Positions 10,468 through 18,686 of a stretch of 50,161 nt of DNA are shown here, in pieces. The DNA is taken from positions 1 to 50,161 of the forward strand of contig NZ_PGVG01000048.1 in assembly GCF_002795245.1 (NCBI RefSeq). The letters run 5' to 3'. This DNA comes from Bradyrhizobium forestalis. GTDB lineage: Bacteria > Pseudomonadota > Alphaproteobacteria > Rhizobiales > Xanthobacteraceae. Within the stretch, counting starts at the first letter, position 1. Every line of letters starts with the position of its first letter. The notes below the pieces were generated by a model. The model made no database searches and had not been told where the DNA came from. It was given only the letters and a program-made list of their open reading frames with translations. Position numbers and translations under genes: made by a program.

Positions 10468-10968
10468 ATGCTGTCTTTGAAGACGCTGGGCTCTGTGACC
10501 CGGCCGCGCACGGCGATTGCTTTCGTCGCCGCAACTCTCCTCGTCGGTGGAACTGCCACCGAAGCTTCCGCCAAATCCCGGCATCACCGGCACCATCATC
10601 ACCGGCACCACGCCCAGGCCGATGCCAACGCGACCTCCGATTGGCGTAATGCCAATGCGTCGATGACGCCGACCTCCGGCACGGGCCACAGCTTCTCCGG
10701 CATGGCCTCCTATTACGGCAACGAGTCCGGCAGCCGGACCGCCTCGGGCCAGCGCTTCAACCAGAACGCCTTGACCGCGGCGCACCGTTCGCTGCCGTTC
10801 GGCACCAAGCTCCGCGTCACCCACCGCGGCCAGAGCGTGGTCGTCACCATCAACGACCGCGGTCCGTTCATTCGCGGCCGTGTCCTCGACCTCTCCACCG
10901 GTGCCGCCCGCGCCATCGGCCTCACCGGCGCCGGCGTCGGCCGCGTCACCGCGGAAGTCGTCTCCTAA
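10468..10968 (+). CDS. RlpA-family septal ring / lytic transglycosylase protein with His-rich segment
   Basis: A 166-residue secreted protein. A signal peptide ends at about residue 35 (TATEASA/K). Next comes a His-rich run (KSRHHRHHHHRHH, 36-48), a short linker, and a double-psi beta-barrel of the RlpA type from about residue 77 to the end. In Pseudomonas, RlpA is a lytic transglycosylase that cuts peptidoglycan strands lacking stem peptides. The matching catalytic His and Asp are visible as H106 (ALTAAHRSLPFG) and D130 (VVTINDRGPFIRGR). There is no lipobox Cys and no SPOR domain, so this is a short, soluble, barrel-only version. The upstream CtrA-like box and palindrome suggest cell-cycle or other specific control. 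The fold is secure, the enzyme activity likely. Confidence 0.88.
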   Translation: MLSLKTLGSVTRPRTAIAFVAATLLVGGTATEASAKSRHHRHHHHRHHAQADANATSDWRNANASMTPTSGTGHSFSGMASYYGNESGSRTASGQRFNQNALTAAHRSLPFGTKLRVTHRGQSVVVTINDRGPFIRGRVLDLSTGAARAIGLTGAGVGRVTAEVVS

Positions 10969-11024
10969 GGCATTCGAGACGCCTCACGCGCGCAGTTTTC
11001 ATCAGTTTGATGCGCGCCTGAAAC

Positions 11025-11059
11025 AAGCCCGTGGTCTTGGGGGACCGCGGGCTTTTTTT
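11025..11059 (+). terminator. Rho-independent terminator of the rlpA-like gene
   Basis: AAGCCCGTGGTC (11025-11036) pairs with GACCGCGGGCTT (11043-11053 region) with one mismatch or wobble, followed by TTTTTTTGTTT. This is a classic intrinsic terminator 57 bases after the stop codon. Confidence 0.9.
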
Positions 11060-11078
11060 GTTTGCCGTCGTCACACTC

Positions 11079-11239
11079 GTGTCCCGGACAAGCTGCAACG
11101 CCGCTCGGCGTTGCGGCGCAGAGCCGGGACTCAGGAGCCGCGAGTTCCTCTGCGACATGGGCCCCGGCTCTGCAGCGCATCGTCGAACTGGACGATGCTT
11201 CGCATCGCCAGGGAGACGCTGCGCTGCGTCCGGGGCACG
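11079..11239. repeat. Long intergenic repeat, family D copy 1
   Basis: About 160 bases running from GTCCCGGACAAGC through GCGGCGCAGAGCCGGGA, GGGCCCCGGCTCTGCAGCGC, GACGATGCTTCGCATCG and ending TGCGCTGCGTCCGGGGCAC. The ends are inverted relative to each other (GTCCCGG / CCGGGGCAC), and internal hairpins are obvious. A direct second copy lies at 11348-11507 and an inverted one at 14822-14978. Confidence 0.85.
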
Positions 11240-11347
11240 CAACGGCGATGGAGGCGCATGCTCTCTCCACACCGTCGTTGCGAGTTGGGACCGGCATTGA
11301 GCTGCCGACGCGCGCTGGATGAAACTGTCAATCCAGAATCTTTCCGC

Positions 11348-11507
11348 GTGTCCCGGACAAGCCGCAGCGCGTGAGCGTTGCGGCGCAGAGCCGGGATCCA
11401 GAAGCCGCGAGCTCCTGCGCGAGATGGGCCCCGGTTCTGCAGCGCATCGTCGAACCGGACGATGCTTCGCATCGCCGGGGAGACGCTGCGCTGCGTCCGG
11501 GGCACGA
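11348..11507. repeat. Long intergenic repeat, family D copy 2
   Basis: A direct copy of the element at 11079, sharing GTCCCGGACAAGC, GTTGCGGCGCAGAGCCGGGA, TGGGCCCCGG, TCTGCAGCGCATCGTCGAAC, GGACGATGCTTCGCATCGCC and GAGACGCTGCGCTGCGTCCG. The 108 bases between the two copies hold no visible gene. The repeat ends about 15 bases from the priA stop codon. Confidence 0.85.
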
Positions 11508-11522
11508 GAGGAGAGAGTGGGG

Positions 11523-13733
11523 CTACAAAAAGCTCTGCGGATCGACGTCCACTTCCAGCTTCTGATTGCCCGTCGGCTTCGGGCAAACCGCGAGCCAGTT
11601 GCGCAAATAATCCGACAGATCGAAGCCGCGCGCCGATTTCACCAGGATGCGGAAGCGGTAGCGGCCCTTGATGACGGCGAGCGGCGCTTCGGCCGGCCCC
11701 AGCACCACGACGCGCTCGTCGCGCGGCGCCAGCGCGACGAGCTTGCGGCCAAAGCCTTCGGCGCTCGGGCGGTCGCCTGCCGAGATGATCAGGCTCGCGA
11801 GCCGGCCGAACGGCGGATAGAGCGTCTTCTCGCGCAGATCGATCTCGCTGTCGTAGAAGGCCTCTCGGTCGCAGGCGATCAGCGCCCTCATTACGGGATG
11901 ATCGGGCTGATGGGTCTGGAGATAGCCGACGCCGCGGCCCTGCTCGCGCCCGGCGCGGCCGATCACCTGGTTGAGCAATTGCCAGGTGCGTTCTGCGGCG
12001 CGCGGGTCGCCGTTGGAGAGGCCGAGATCCGCATCGACCACGCCGACCAGATTGAGCCGCGGGAAGTTGTGACCTTTCGCCACGAGCTGCGTGCCGATGA
12101 TGATGTCGACGCGGCCCTCCGCGATTTCCGCAAGCTCTGAGCGCATCGTCTCGATCGAGGTGATGAGATCGCTCGACAGCACCATGGTGCGCGCCTCCGG
12201 GAACAGCGCCGCCGCCTCCTCCTGCAGGCGCTCGACGCCGGGACCGACCGCGACCAGCGATTCCTCGGCCGAACAGTTCGGGCAGAGATGCGGACGCGGC
12301 ATCGAGAAGCCGCAATGATGGCAGACCAGGCGCTGGCGGAAGCGGTGATCGACCAGCCAGGCGTCGCAGATGGTGCAGGCGAAGCGATGGCCGCAGGCGC
12401 GGCACAAGGTCAGCGGCGCATAGCCGCGGCGATTGAGGAACAAGAGCGCCTGCTCGCGCCGCTCGATCGCGGTTCTGATCTCGCCGGCAAGCCGCGGCGA
12501 GATGAAGCGGCCGCGCGCGGGCGGCTCGCGGCGCAGATCGATCGCCTCGATATGCGGCATGTGCTGGCCGCCGAAGCGCGAGGGCAGCGCGATGCGCTGA
12601 TAGCGGTTCTTGCGGGCATTGACCTCGGATTCGACCGAGGGCGTGGCGGACGCCAGCACGATCGGGATCTTGGCGATATGCGCACGCACCACCGCCATGT
12701 CGCGGGCGTGATAGTGCACGCCCTCGTCCTGCTTGTAGGCCTGGTCGTGCTCCTCATCGACCACGATGAGGCCGAGATTGGCGTAGGGGAGAAACAGCGC
12801 CGAGCGCGCGCCGACCACGACCGGTGCGGTGCCTGCGGAGATCGCGGCCCAATTGCGCGCGCGGGTGCGCGGCGTGAGCTCGGAGTGCCACTCGATCGGC
12901 CGCACGCCAAAACGCTGCGCGAAGCGGTCGAGGAACTGGCCGGTGAGCGCGATTTCCGGCATCAGGATCAGCGACTGTTTTCCGCGGCGGATCGTTTCCG
13001 CAACGGCCTCGAAATAGACCTCGGTCTTGCCCGAGCCGGTGACGCCGTCGAGCAGCGCAACGTGAAAGGTACCGTTGGCCGCGAGCGCGCGCATCGCATC
13101 CACACCGGCGCGCTGCAGCGGCGAGAAATCCGGACGGCCGAACTCCGGATCGGGGGTCGGCGGCGGCGGAGGCGGCGGCATCGGCTCCACCGTGAGCGTG
13201 CCTTCGTCGACGAGGCCGTCGATCACGCCTGAGGAGACGCCGGCTTCCTTGGCCGCCTCGGACTTGCCGTGCAGCAGCCGGTCCGACAGCACCGCGATCA
13301 CCCGCTGCCGCGCCGGCGTCAGCCGCTTCGGGGGATCGCCGACAAGACGCACGCCGGCGCGCGCCCGCTCCGGGCCGAGAGTCTCTCCCATGCGCAGACA
13401 CATGCGCAGCACCATGCCGCGGGGGCTCAGCGTGTAATTGGCGACCCAGTCGACCACCGAGCGCAGCTCGGGCTTGAGCGGCGGAATGTCGAGCTTCTCG
13501 CTGACCTCCTTGAGGCGGTTGTGCAGGCGCGGATCGGGATTGGCGTTTTCGCCCCAGACCACGGCCAGCACCTCGCGCGGGCCGAGTGGCACGCCGACGA
13601 GATCGCCCGCCTTCAGCTCCATGCCGCGCGGCACCTTGTAGGAATAGGTCTGGTCGAGCGCGACCGGCACCAGCACGTCGACCATGCGGGTCGCTGTGGC
13701 GGGGGCGGTGCTGCTGCGCGACGTGTGATCCAT
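11523..13733 (-). CDS. priA: Primosomal protein N' (replication restart helicase PriA)
   Basis: A 736-residue 3'-5' DNA helicase that recognises stalled or D-loop forks and reloads the replisome. The 3'-end-binding N-terminal domain (VDVLVPVALDQTYSYKVP) is followed by the helicase core: Walker A DGVTGSGKTEVYFEA, DEEH box IVVDEEHDQAYKQDEGVHYHARD, and SATPSVES. Eight Cys residues in LCRACGHRFACTIC and LVCHHCGFSMPRPHLCPNC form the two zinc sites that sit inside the helicase core. C-terminal helicase motifs VDIIIGTQLVAKGHNFP and QVIGRAGR are intact. The start may be 13733 or an internal ATG at 13685 (MVDVLVP). It is divergent from xerC, as is common in rhizobia near the atp genes. Confidence 0.97.
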   Translation of the reverse strand: MDHTSRSSTAPATATRMVDVLVPVALDQTYSYKVPRGMELKAGDLVGVPLGPREVLAVVWGENANPDPRLHNRLKEVSEKLDIPPLKPELRSVVDWVANYTLSPRGMVLRMCLRMGETLGPERARAGVRLVGDPPKRLTPARQRVIAVLSDRLLHGKSEAAKEAGVSSGVIDGLVDEGTLTVEPMPPPPPPPTPDPEFGRPDFSPLQRAGVDAMRALAANGTFHVALLDGVTGSGKTEVYFEAVAETIRRGKQSLILMPEIALTGQFLDRFAQRFGVRPIEWHSELTPRTRARNWAAISAGTAPVVVGARSALFLPYANLGLIVVDEEHDQAYKQDEGVHYHARDMAVVRAHIAKIPIVLASATPSVESEVNARKNRYQRIALPSRFGGQHMPHIEAIDLRREPPARGRFISPRLAGEIRTAIERREQALLFLNRRGYAPLTLCRACGHRFACTICDAWLVDHRFRQRLVCHHCGFSMPRPHLCPNCSAEESLVAVGPGVERLQEEAAALFPEARTMVLSSDLITSIETMRSELAEIAEGRVDIIIGTQLVAKGHNFPRLNLVGVVDADLGLSNGDPRAAERTWQLLNQVIGRAGREQGRGVGYLQTHQPDHPVMRALIACDREAFYDSEIDLREKTLYPPFGRLASLIISAGDRPSAEGFGRKLVALAPRDERVVVLGPAEAPLAVIKGRYRFRILVKSARGFDLSDYLRNWLAVCPKPTGNQKLEVDVDPQSFL

Positions 13734-13843
13734 GAGCTGAGAATCGGAACCCGGGCCTTGAGGCTAGCGCCGCGCGGCGGCCTTAGCGAACGATAAACGA
13801 GTGTGATGCGATATACTGTGCGGAATCACCACGTCCAGAGCGC

Positions 13844-14809
13844 ATGAGCAAAGCGGCCGCCCCACAAATCGAGCTCGCCAGCGCCGATCCCTCGATCGCG
13901 CAGGAGATGGCGCGCTGGCTGTCGCATCTCGGCGCCGAGCGGCGGCTGTCGCCGAAGACGCTGGAGGCCTATGGCCGCGACTTAAGGCAGTGCCTGGATT
14001 TCCTCTGTGCGCATTGGGGCGAGCGCGTCACGCTCAAGCGATTCGCCGCGCTGGAGGCCACCGATGTGCGCGCCTTCATGGCGATGCGTCGCGCCGACGA
14101 CATTGCCGGCCGCAGCCTGATGCGTGCGCTGGCGGGGCTGCGTTCGTTCGGCCGCTTCCTCGAGCGCGAGGGCAAGGGCAAGGTCGGCGCGCTCTCCGCG
14201 ATCCGTGCGCCAAAAGTCGCAAAAAGCCTGCCGAAGCCGCTGCCGATGGTATCTGCAAAGCGTCTTGCCGACGCCGACGAGCGCGCCGGCGAGGAACGCG
14301 AGACCTGGATTTTGGCGCGCGATGCTGCGGTGATGGCGCTCCTGTACGGCTCCGGCCTGCGCATCTCCGAAGCGCTCGGCCTGAAACGCCGCGAGGTGCC
14401 GCGGCCCGGCGAAGGCGACGTGCTCGTCGTCACCGGCAAGGGCAACAAGACCCGCATGGTGCCGGTGCTGCAAAACGTGCTCGCGCTGGTGCAGGAATAC
14501 GTTGCCATGTGCCCGTATCCGCTGCCCGCCGAGGGCCCGATCTTCGTCGGCGCACGCGGCGGGCCGCTCAGCCCGCGCATCATCCAGCTCGCGATGGAGC
14601 GGCTGCGCGGCGCACTGGGACTTCCCGACAGCGCGACGCCGCACGCGCTGCGGCATTCCTTCGCCACGCATCTGCTCTCGCGCGGCGGCGACCTACGCGC
14701 CATCCAGGAATTGCTCGGCCATTCCTCGCTCTCGACCACGCAGGTCTACACCGGCATCGATTCCGAGCGGCTGCTTGAGGTCTACGCCAGCGCACATCCG
14801 CGGCGCTGA
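13844..14809 (+). CDS. xerC: Site-specific tyrosine recombinase XerC
   Basis: A 321-residue tyrosine recombinase that, with XerD, resolves chromosome dimers at the dif site at division. The N-terminal SAM-like core-binding domain (about 18-115) is followed by the catalytic domain with a complete active site: R173 (GSGLRISEALGL), K199 region (TGKGNKTRMVPV), H267 and R270 (PHALRHSFATHLL), H293 (LGHSSLSTTQVY) and the nucleophile Y302. Length is typical of chromosomal XerC and it is not next to any att-like repeat or phage gene, so I read it as the housekeeping enzyme and not as a mobile-element integrase. It is divergent from priA with about 110 bases between them. A repeat follows immediately. 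Confidence 0.93.
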   Translation: MSKAAAPQIELASADPSIAQEMARWLSHLGAERRLSPKTLEAYGRDLRQCLDFLCAHWGERVTLKRFAALEATDVRAFMAMRRADDIAGRSLMRALAGLRSFGRFLEREGKGKVGALSAIRAPKVAKSLPKPLPMVSAKRLADADERAGEERETWILARDAAVMALLYGSGLRISEALGLKRREVPRPGEGDVLVVTGKGNKTRMVPVLQNVLALVQEYVAMCPYPLPAEGPIFVGARGGPLSPRIIQLAMERLRGALGLPDSATPHALRHSFATHLLSRGGDLRAIQELLGHSSLSTTQVYTGIDSERLLEVYASAHPRR

Positions 14810-14821
14810 CACACTGCAAGC

Positions 14822-14978
14822 TCTCGTGCCCCGGACGCAGCGCAGCGCTCTCCCGGCGATGCGAAGCATCGTCCGGAGCAGCGATGCGCTGCAGAGCCGG
14901 GGCCCATCCGCGGCGAATAGCTGGGTCCCGGCTCTGCGTCGCAGCGTTACACGCCGCGCCGCGTCCGGGACACGAGAG
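14822..14978. repeat. Long intergenic repeat, family D copy 3 (inverted)
   Basis: CTCTCGTGCCCCGGACGCAG, GGCGATGCGAAGCATCGTCC, GCGCTGCAGAGCCGGGGCCC and GTCCGGGACACGAGAG are the reverse complements of blocks in the copies at 11079 and 11348. It begins 12 bases after the xerC stop codon. With the other copies it flanks the priA-xerC pair in opposite orientation. Confidence 0.85.
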
Positions 14979-15073
14979 CCGACGAGCTGACACGTTCTTG
15001 TCACGATGCGCATGCCTCTTGCGCAGGCCGCGCGGTTCGGTCAATCGTTGCGGAACCGAGGCAGGAGGGATTT

Positions 15074-15664
15074 ATGAGCGCACATGAAAGCATGGAGCAT
15101 GCCGAGCACGCCGAACACGCGTCCGGCTCGAACAAGAAGATCGCGCTCCTGATCGCTGTCCTGGCGCTGTTCCTGGCCGTCTCGGAGACGCTCGGCAAGG
15201 GCGCCCAGACCGAATCGATCAGCAAGAATGTCGAGGCTGCCAATCTCTGGGCGTTCTTCCAGGCCAAGAGCATCCGCCGCACCGTGGTGCAGACCGCGGC
15301 CGAGCAGGGCAAGCTGACGCTCGCCGGCACGGGCGATGACGCGCTGAAGGCGTCGGTGCAGAAGCAGGTCGACGACTGGACCAAGACCGCGCAGCGCTAC
15401 CGCTCCGAGCCCGAGACCGGCGAAGGCACCGAGCAGCTCGCCGAGAAGGCCAAGCACGCCGAGCACGATCGCGACGAGTCGACTGCGAAATACCACCATT
15501 TCGAGCTGGCGTCGGCGGCCTTCCAGATCGGCATCGTGCTGGCGTCAGCCACCATCATCACCGGCATGCTCGCGCTGGCCTATGTCAGCGGCGTGCTGAC
15601 GCTCGCCGGCCTGATCATGACCGCCCTCGGCCTGTGGTGGCCGCATCTGCTGCATTTGCATTAG
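15074..15664 (+). CDS. DUF4337 domain membrane protein
   Basis: A 196-residue protein matching the DUF4337 family, whose function is unknown. A His/Glu-rich N-terminus (MSAHESMEHAEHAEHASGSNKK) precedes a membrane span at about 22-41 (IALLIAVLALFLAVSETL). A soluble, probably helical middle with ANLWAFFQAKSIRRTVV follows, and two closely spaced spans occupy the end (about 145-190, GIVLASATIITGMLALAYV and GLIMTALGLWW). A GGAGGG-like ribosome binding site lies ahead of the ATG. It stands alone between repeats. The family call is firm; I do not assign a role. Confidence 0.85.
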   Translation: MSAHESMEHAEHAEHASGSNKKIALLIAVLALFLAVSETLGKGAQTESISKNVEAANLWAFFQAKSIRRTVVQTAAEQGKLTLAGTGDDALKASVQKQVDDWTKTAQRYRSEPETGEGTEQLAEKAKHAEHDRDESTAKYHHFELASAAFQIGIVLASATIITGMLALAYVSGVLTLAGLIMTALGLWWPHLLHLH

Positions 15665-15703
15665 GGCGCGCGCTGTCGCGCACGCTTGAAGCCACATTAT
15701 CGC

Positions 15704-15804
15704 TGTCATGCCCCGCGAAGGCGGGGCATCCAGTACGCCGCAGCGTCTCGGATCTAGCCTCGCTTCCTCTGGAATACTGGATTGCCCGCCTTCGCGGGCA
15801 ATGA
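15704..15804. repeat. Palindromic intergenic repeat, family B copy 2
   Basis: TGTCATGCCCCGCGAAGGCG plus GGGCATCCAGTACGCCG at the left mirror TACTGGATTGCCCGCCTTCG and CGGGCAATGAC at the right. It fills most of the gap between the convergent DUF4337 gene and the membrane-protein gene at 15847 and may act as a bidirectional terminator. Confidence 0.85.
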
Positions 15805-15846
15805 CACCGAGTGTGTGGCAATGACAGTGAGTCCGCGGCGAGCAGC

Positions 15847-16377
15847 TCACCGCGCCTGGTGCACGCTCTTCCTGAAACGCTGGATCTGGCGCAGCGTGCG
15901 GGCGGACCAGCCCTCGCCGTTGCCGGCGATCAGCTCGCGGATGCGGCGCTTGATCGGGTCGACCAGCGCATGCGCCTTGGCGCGCAGCTTCATCACGAGA
16001 TCGTAGATCCGCTCGAACCAGTGCATCTCCAGCAGCTTGGCGCGCGTGACGTCGAACACGAAGGCGGTGACGCCGACGCCGACCAGCTTTGCGAACAGGA
16101 TCGTGAAGACTGCGCTGGTCCAGTATTCGTGCGCGAGCAGCCACAGGCCGACCAGCTTGAGCGGAAACAGCGGGATGATGGGGACCGCGAACACGACCAG
16201 CGTCATGGCCGGCGACAGCGCATCGACGCGCTCCGTCAGCCATTGCTTGAAGCGCGCAAGCGGGATCGCCGCGACGACCTTTGCAACGATCGGCTCGAGA
16301 TGGTCCCACAGCCAGGCTTCGATCAGGAAGATGATCGCAAGCAGGACCCAGACCGGTTGAAGGAGGCGGCGCAGCAT
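15847..16377 (-). CDS. Conserved membrane protein of unknown function
   Basis: A 176-residue protein I recognise only as a rhizobial membrane protein without a named function. An N-terminal span (LLQPVWVLLAIIFLIEAWLW, about 5-25) is followed by an amphipathic segment, two further hydrophobic stretches (AMTLVVFAVPIIPLFPLKLVG and AVFTILFAKLVGVGVTAFVF, about 57-110), and a long, strongly basic, probably cytoplasmic tail (about 118-176). I chose the ATG at 16377 (MLRRLLQPVWVLL) because the upstream frame to 16545 overlaps the lpdA coding end and is Arg/Pro/Ser-rich junk. It is on the same strand as lpdA, 34 bases after its stop, and could be cotranscribed with the TCA block. Confidence 0.75.
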   Translation of the reverse strand: MLRRLLQPVWVLLAIIFLIEAWLWDHLEPIVAKVVAAIPLARFKQWLTERVDALSPAMTLVVFAVPIIPLFPLKLVGLWLLAHEYWTSAVFTILFAKLVGVGVTAFVFDVTRAKLLEMHWFERIYDLVMKLRAKAHALVDPIKRRIRELIAGNGEGWSARTLRQIQRFRKSVHQAR

Positions 16378-16411
16378 GTGTTTCCCGCCCGGTTCGGCGC
16401 TGGGCGCGTCG

Positions 16412-17812
16412 CTACATATGGATGGCCCGCTTGCCGACTGCAAGCGCGGCTTCCTTGACGGCCTCCGAGCGGGTCGGATGGGCGTGGCAGGTACGCGCGA
16501 GATCTTCCGCGCTGCCGCCAAATTCCATGAGAACACAGGCTTCATGGATCATTTCGCCGGCTTCGCGGCCGATAATGTGCACACCGAGCACGCGATCGGT
16601 CTTCGCATCTGCGAGAATCTTCACGAAGCCGTCGGTGGTCTGGTTGACCTTGGAGCGGCCGTTGGCGGTAAAGGGAAACTTCCCGACGGTATAGGCCGTG
16701 CCCGCCTGCTTCAGCTCCTCCTCGGTCTTGCCGACGGAGGACACTTCCGGCGTGGTATACACGACGCCCGGGATCACATCGTAGTTCACGTGGCCGGCCT
16801 GCCCTGCGATGATCTCCGCGACGGCAACGCCTTCGTCCTCGGCCTTGTGCGCGAGCATCGGGCCGGCGACGACGTCGCCGATGGCATAGACGCCTTTGAG
16901 GCTGGTGGCGAAATGCGGATCGATCTGCACGCGGCCGCGATTGTCGAGCGCGACGCCGGCTTCCTTCAGGCCGAGCCCATCCGTGTACGGCGTGCGGCCG
17001 ATGCAGACCAGCACGACGTCGGCTTCGATGGTCTCGGCGGCGCCGCCGGCAGCCGGTTCGATTTTCGCGAGCAATGCCTTGCTGTTCACTTCGACGCCGG
17101 TGACCTTCGAACCCAGCTTGAATGCAAATCCCTGCTTTTCCAGCATGCGCTGGAATTGCTTGGCGATCTCGCCGTCCATGCCGGGCAGGATGCGATCGAG
17201 GAATTCGACCACCATGACTTCGGATCCGAGCCGGCGCCACACGGAGCCGAGTTCGAGCCCGATCACGCCGGCGCCAATGACCAGCAACCTGCCGGGCACC
17301 TTCTCCAGCGACAGCGCGCCGGTCGAGGAGACGATGCGCTTCTCGTCGATCTCGATGCCCTTGAGGCGCGCGATGTCGGAGCCGGTGGCGATCACGATGT
17401 TCTTGGTCTCGACCACCTGCGCCTTGCCGTCGGCGGAGACTTCGACCTTGCCGGTCCCCAAGATCTTGCCGGTGCCCTTGAGCACATCGATCTTGTTCTT
17501 CTTCATCAGGAACTCGACGCCCTTGACGTTGCCGTCGATGCCCTGCTGCTTGAAGTTCATCATCGAAGGCAGATCGAGCTTCGGCGCCGAGACGCTGACG
17601 CCCATCTTCGCGAAGGAATGGCCGGCTTCCTCGAACATTTCGGAGGCATGCAGCAGCGCCTTCGAGGGCATGCAGCCGACATTGAGACAGGTGCCGCCGA
17701 GCGTTGAGTTCTTTTCGACCACGGCGACTTTCATGCCGAGCTGGCTAGCGCGCACTGCGCAGACATATCCGCCCGGTCCGGTGCCGATGACGACGAGATC
17801 GTAGATAGCCAT
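16412..17812 (-). CDS. lpdA: Dihydrolipoyl dehydrogenase (E3)
   Basis: A 466-residue FAD flavoenzyme that reoxidises the dihydrolipoyl group of 2-oxoacid dehydrogenase complexes and passes electrons to NAD+. The FAD-binding Rossmann motif is VIGTGPGGYVCAVRASQLG, the redox-active disulfide is C42/C47 (GGTCLNVGCMPSK), the NAD site is VIGAGVIGLELGSVWRRLG, and the catalytic His-Glu pair is in HAHPTRSEAVKEA near the C-terminus. Its place after sucA and sucB marks it as the E3 of 2-oxoglutarate dehydrogenase, though it may also serve others. The gap to the upstream SDR gene is about 57 bases. Confidence 0.97.
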   Translation of the reverse strand: MAIYDLVVIGTGPGGYVCAVRASQLGMKVAVVEKNSTLGGTCLNVGCMPSKALLHASEMFEEAGHSFAKMGVSVSAPKLDLPSMMNFKQQGIDGNVKGVEFLMKKNKIDVLKGTGKILGTGKVEVSADGKAQVVETKNIVIATGSDIARLKGIEIDEKRIVSSTGALSLEKVPGRLLVIGAGVIGLELGSVWRRLGSEVMVVEFLDRILPGMDGEIAKQFQRMLEKQGFAFKLGSKVTGVEVNSKALLAKIEPAAGGAAETIEADVVLVCIGRTPYTDGLGLKEAGVALDNRGRVQIDPHFATSLKGVYAIGDVVAGPMLAHKAEDEGVAVAEIIAGQAGHVNYDVIPGVVYTTPEVSSVGKTEEELKQAGTAYTVGKFPFTANGRSKVNQTTDGFVKILADAKTDRVLGVHIIGREAGEMIHEACVLMEFGGSAEDLARTCHAHPTRSEAVKEAALAVGKRAIHM

Positions 17813-17869
17813 GAGAGAAAGTCCCGTAGGTTTAGCGTGATAGAGATGTGTCAGCGTCCGCGCGGCGCG

Positions 17870-18631
17870 TCAGCGTCCGCCGGACACATCGAGAATGGCT
17901 GAGGTGACGTAGGAGGCCTCGTCCGACAGCAGCCAGACGATGGCGTTGGCGATTTCGTCGGCGGTGCCGACGCGCTTCATCGGCACCAGATGGGCCAGAC
18001 GATGGGCGCGATCGGGCTCGCCGCCGGCGGCGTGGATTTCGGTGTCGATCAGGCCCGGGCGGATGCCCGCGACACGGATGCCTTCGTTCGCAACCTCATA
18101 GCCGAGGCCGATGGTGAAGGAATCGATCGCGCCCTTGGACGCGGCATAGTCGACATAGGTGTTGGGCGAGCCGAGCTTGGCGGCGACCGACGACAGGTTG
18201 ACGATGACACCGCCCTTGCCGCCATGCTTGGTCGACATCCGTTTCACCGCCTCGCGCGCGCAGAGCATGGAGCCGGTGACGTTGACCGCCATGACGCGCT
18301 GGATGCGCTCGGCCGACATCTCGTCGACGCGCACGCCGCTCTTGCCGACGATGCCGCCATTGTTGACGAGGGCGCCGAGGATGCCGAACTTGTCGGCAGC
18401 CTTGAACAGGTTGAGGATGTCGCTTTCCTCGGCGACATCGCATTTCACCGCGATGGCCTTGCCGCCCTTGGCCTCGATCTGCGCGACCACCTCGTCGGCG
18501 GCCTGCTTGTTGCTGGCATAGCCGACCACGACGCGAAAGCCGCGCGCGGCCGCCGCAATTGCGGTCGCCCGCCCGATGCCGCGGCTGCCGCCGGTGATGA
18601 CAACGACCTTATCCGTCACGCGCGCCTCCAT
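17870..18631 (-). CDS. SDR family NAD(P)-dependent oxidoreductase
   Basis: A 253-residue classical short-chain dehydrogenase/reductase. The cofactor site TGGSRGIG is at 13-20, NNGG near 90, the structural Asn at N117 (VMAVNVTG), Ser at 147-148 (VNLSSVAAK), and the catalytic Y162-x3-K166 (YAASK). A typical C-terminal PG motif (GIRPGLIDTEIHAAGGEP) and ILDVSGGR ending are present. The residue after the second beta strand (GYASNK) hints at NADP preference, but weakly. The substrate is unknown. It lies between sucB and lpdA on the same strand with gaps of about 55 bases on each side, so it is probably cotranscribed with the 2-oxoglutarate dehydrogenase genes, though no TCA-cycle role is evident. 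Confidence 0.92.
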   Translation of the reverse strand: MEARVTDKVVVITGGSRGIGRATAIAAAARGFRVVVGYASNKQAADEVVAQIEAKGGKAIAVKCDVAEESDILNLFKAADKFGILGALVNNGGIVGKSGVRVDEMSAERIQRVMAVNVTGSMLCAREAVKRMSTKHGGKGGVIVNLSSVAAKLGSPNTYVDYAASKGAIDSFTIGLGYEVANEGIRVAGIRPGLIDTEIHAAGGEPDRAHRLAHLVPMKRVGTADEIANAIVWLLSDEASYVTSAILDVSGGR

Positions 18632-18686
18632 GGTTCGACATGCGCCGTCGCGCGATAATGCGACGGCGCTCGCAGAGCATCAGGGA

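Noticed and set aside
11079..11507. CRISPR-like array from the two direct family D repeats
   Set aside because: There are only two direct copies, each about 160 bases with internal palindromes, no short regular spacers, and no cas genes.
13844..14809. Integrase of a mobile island
   Set aside because: Length, motifs and the priA neighbourhood fit chromosomal XerC. No tRNA, att-like direct repeat or phage genes are nearby.
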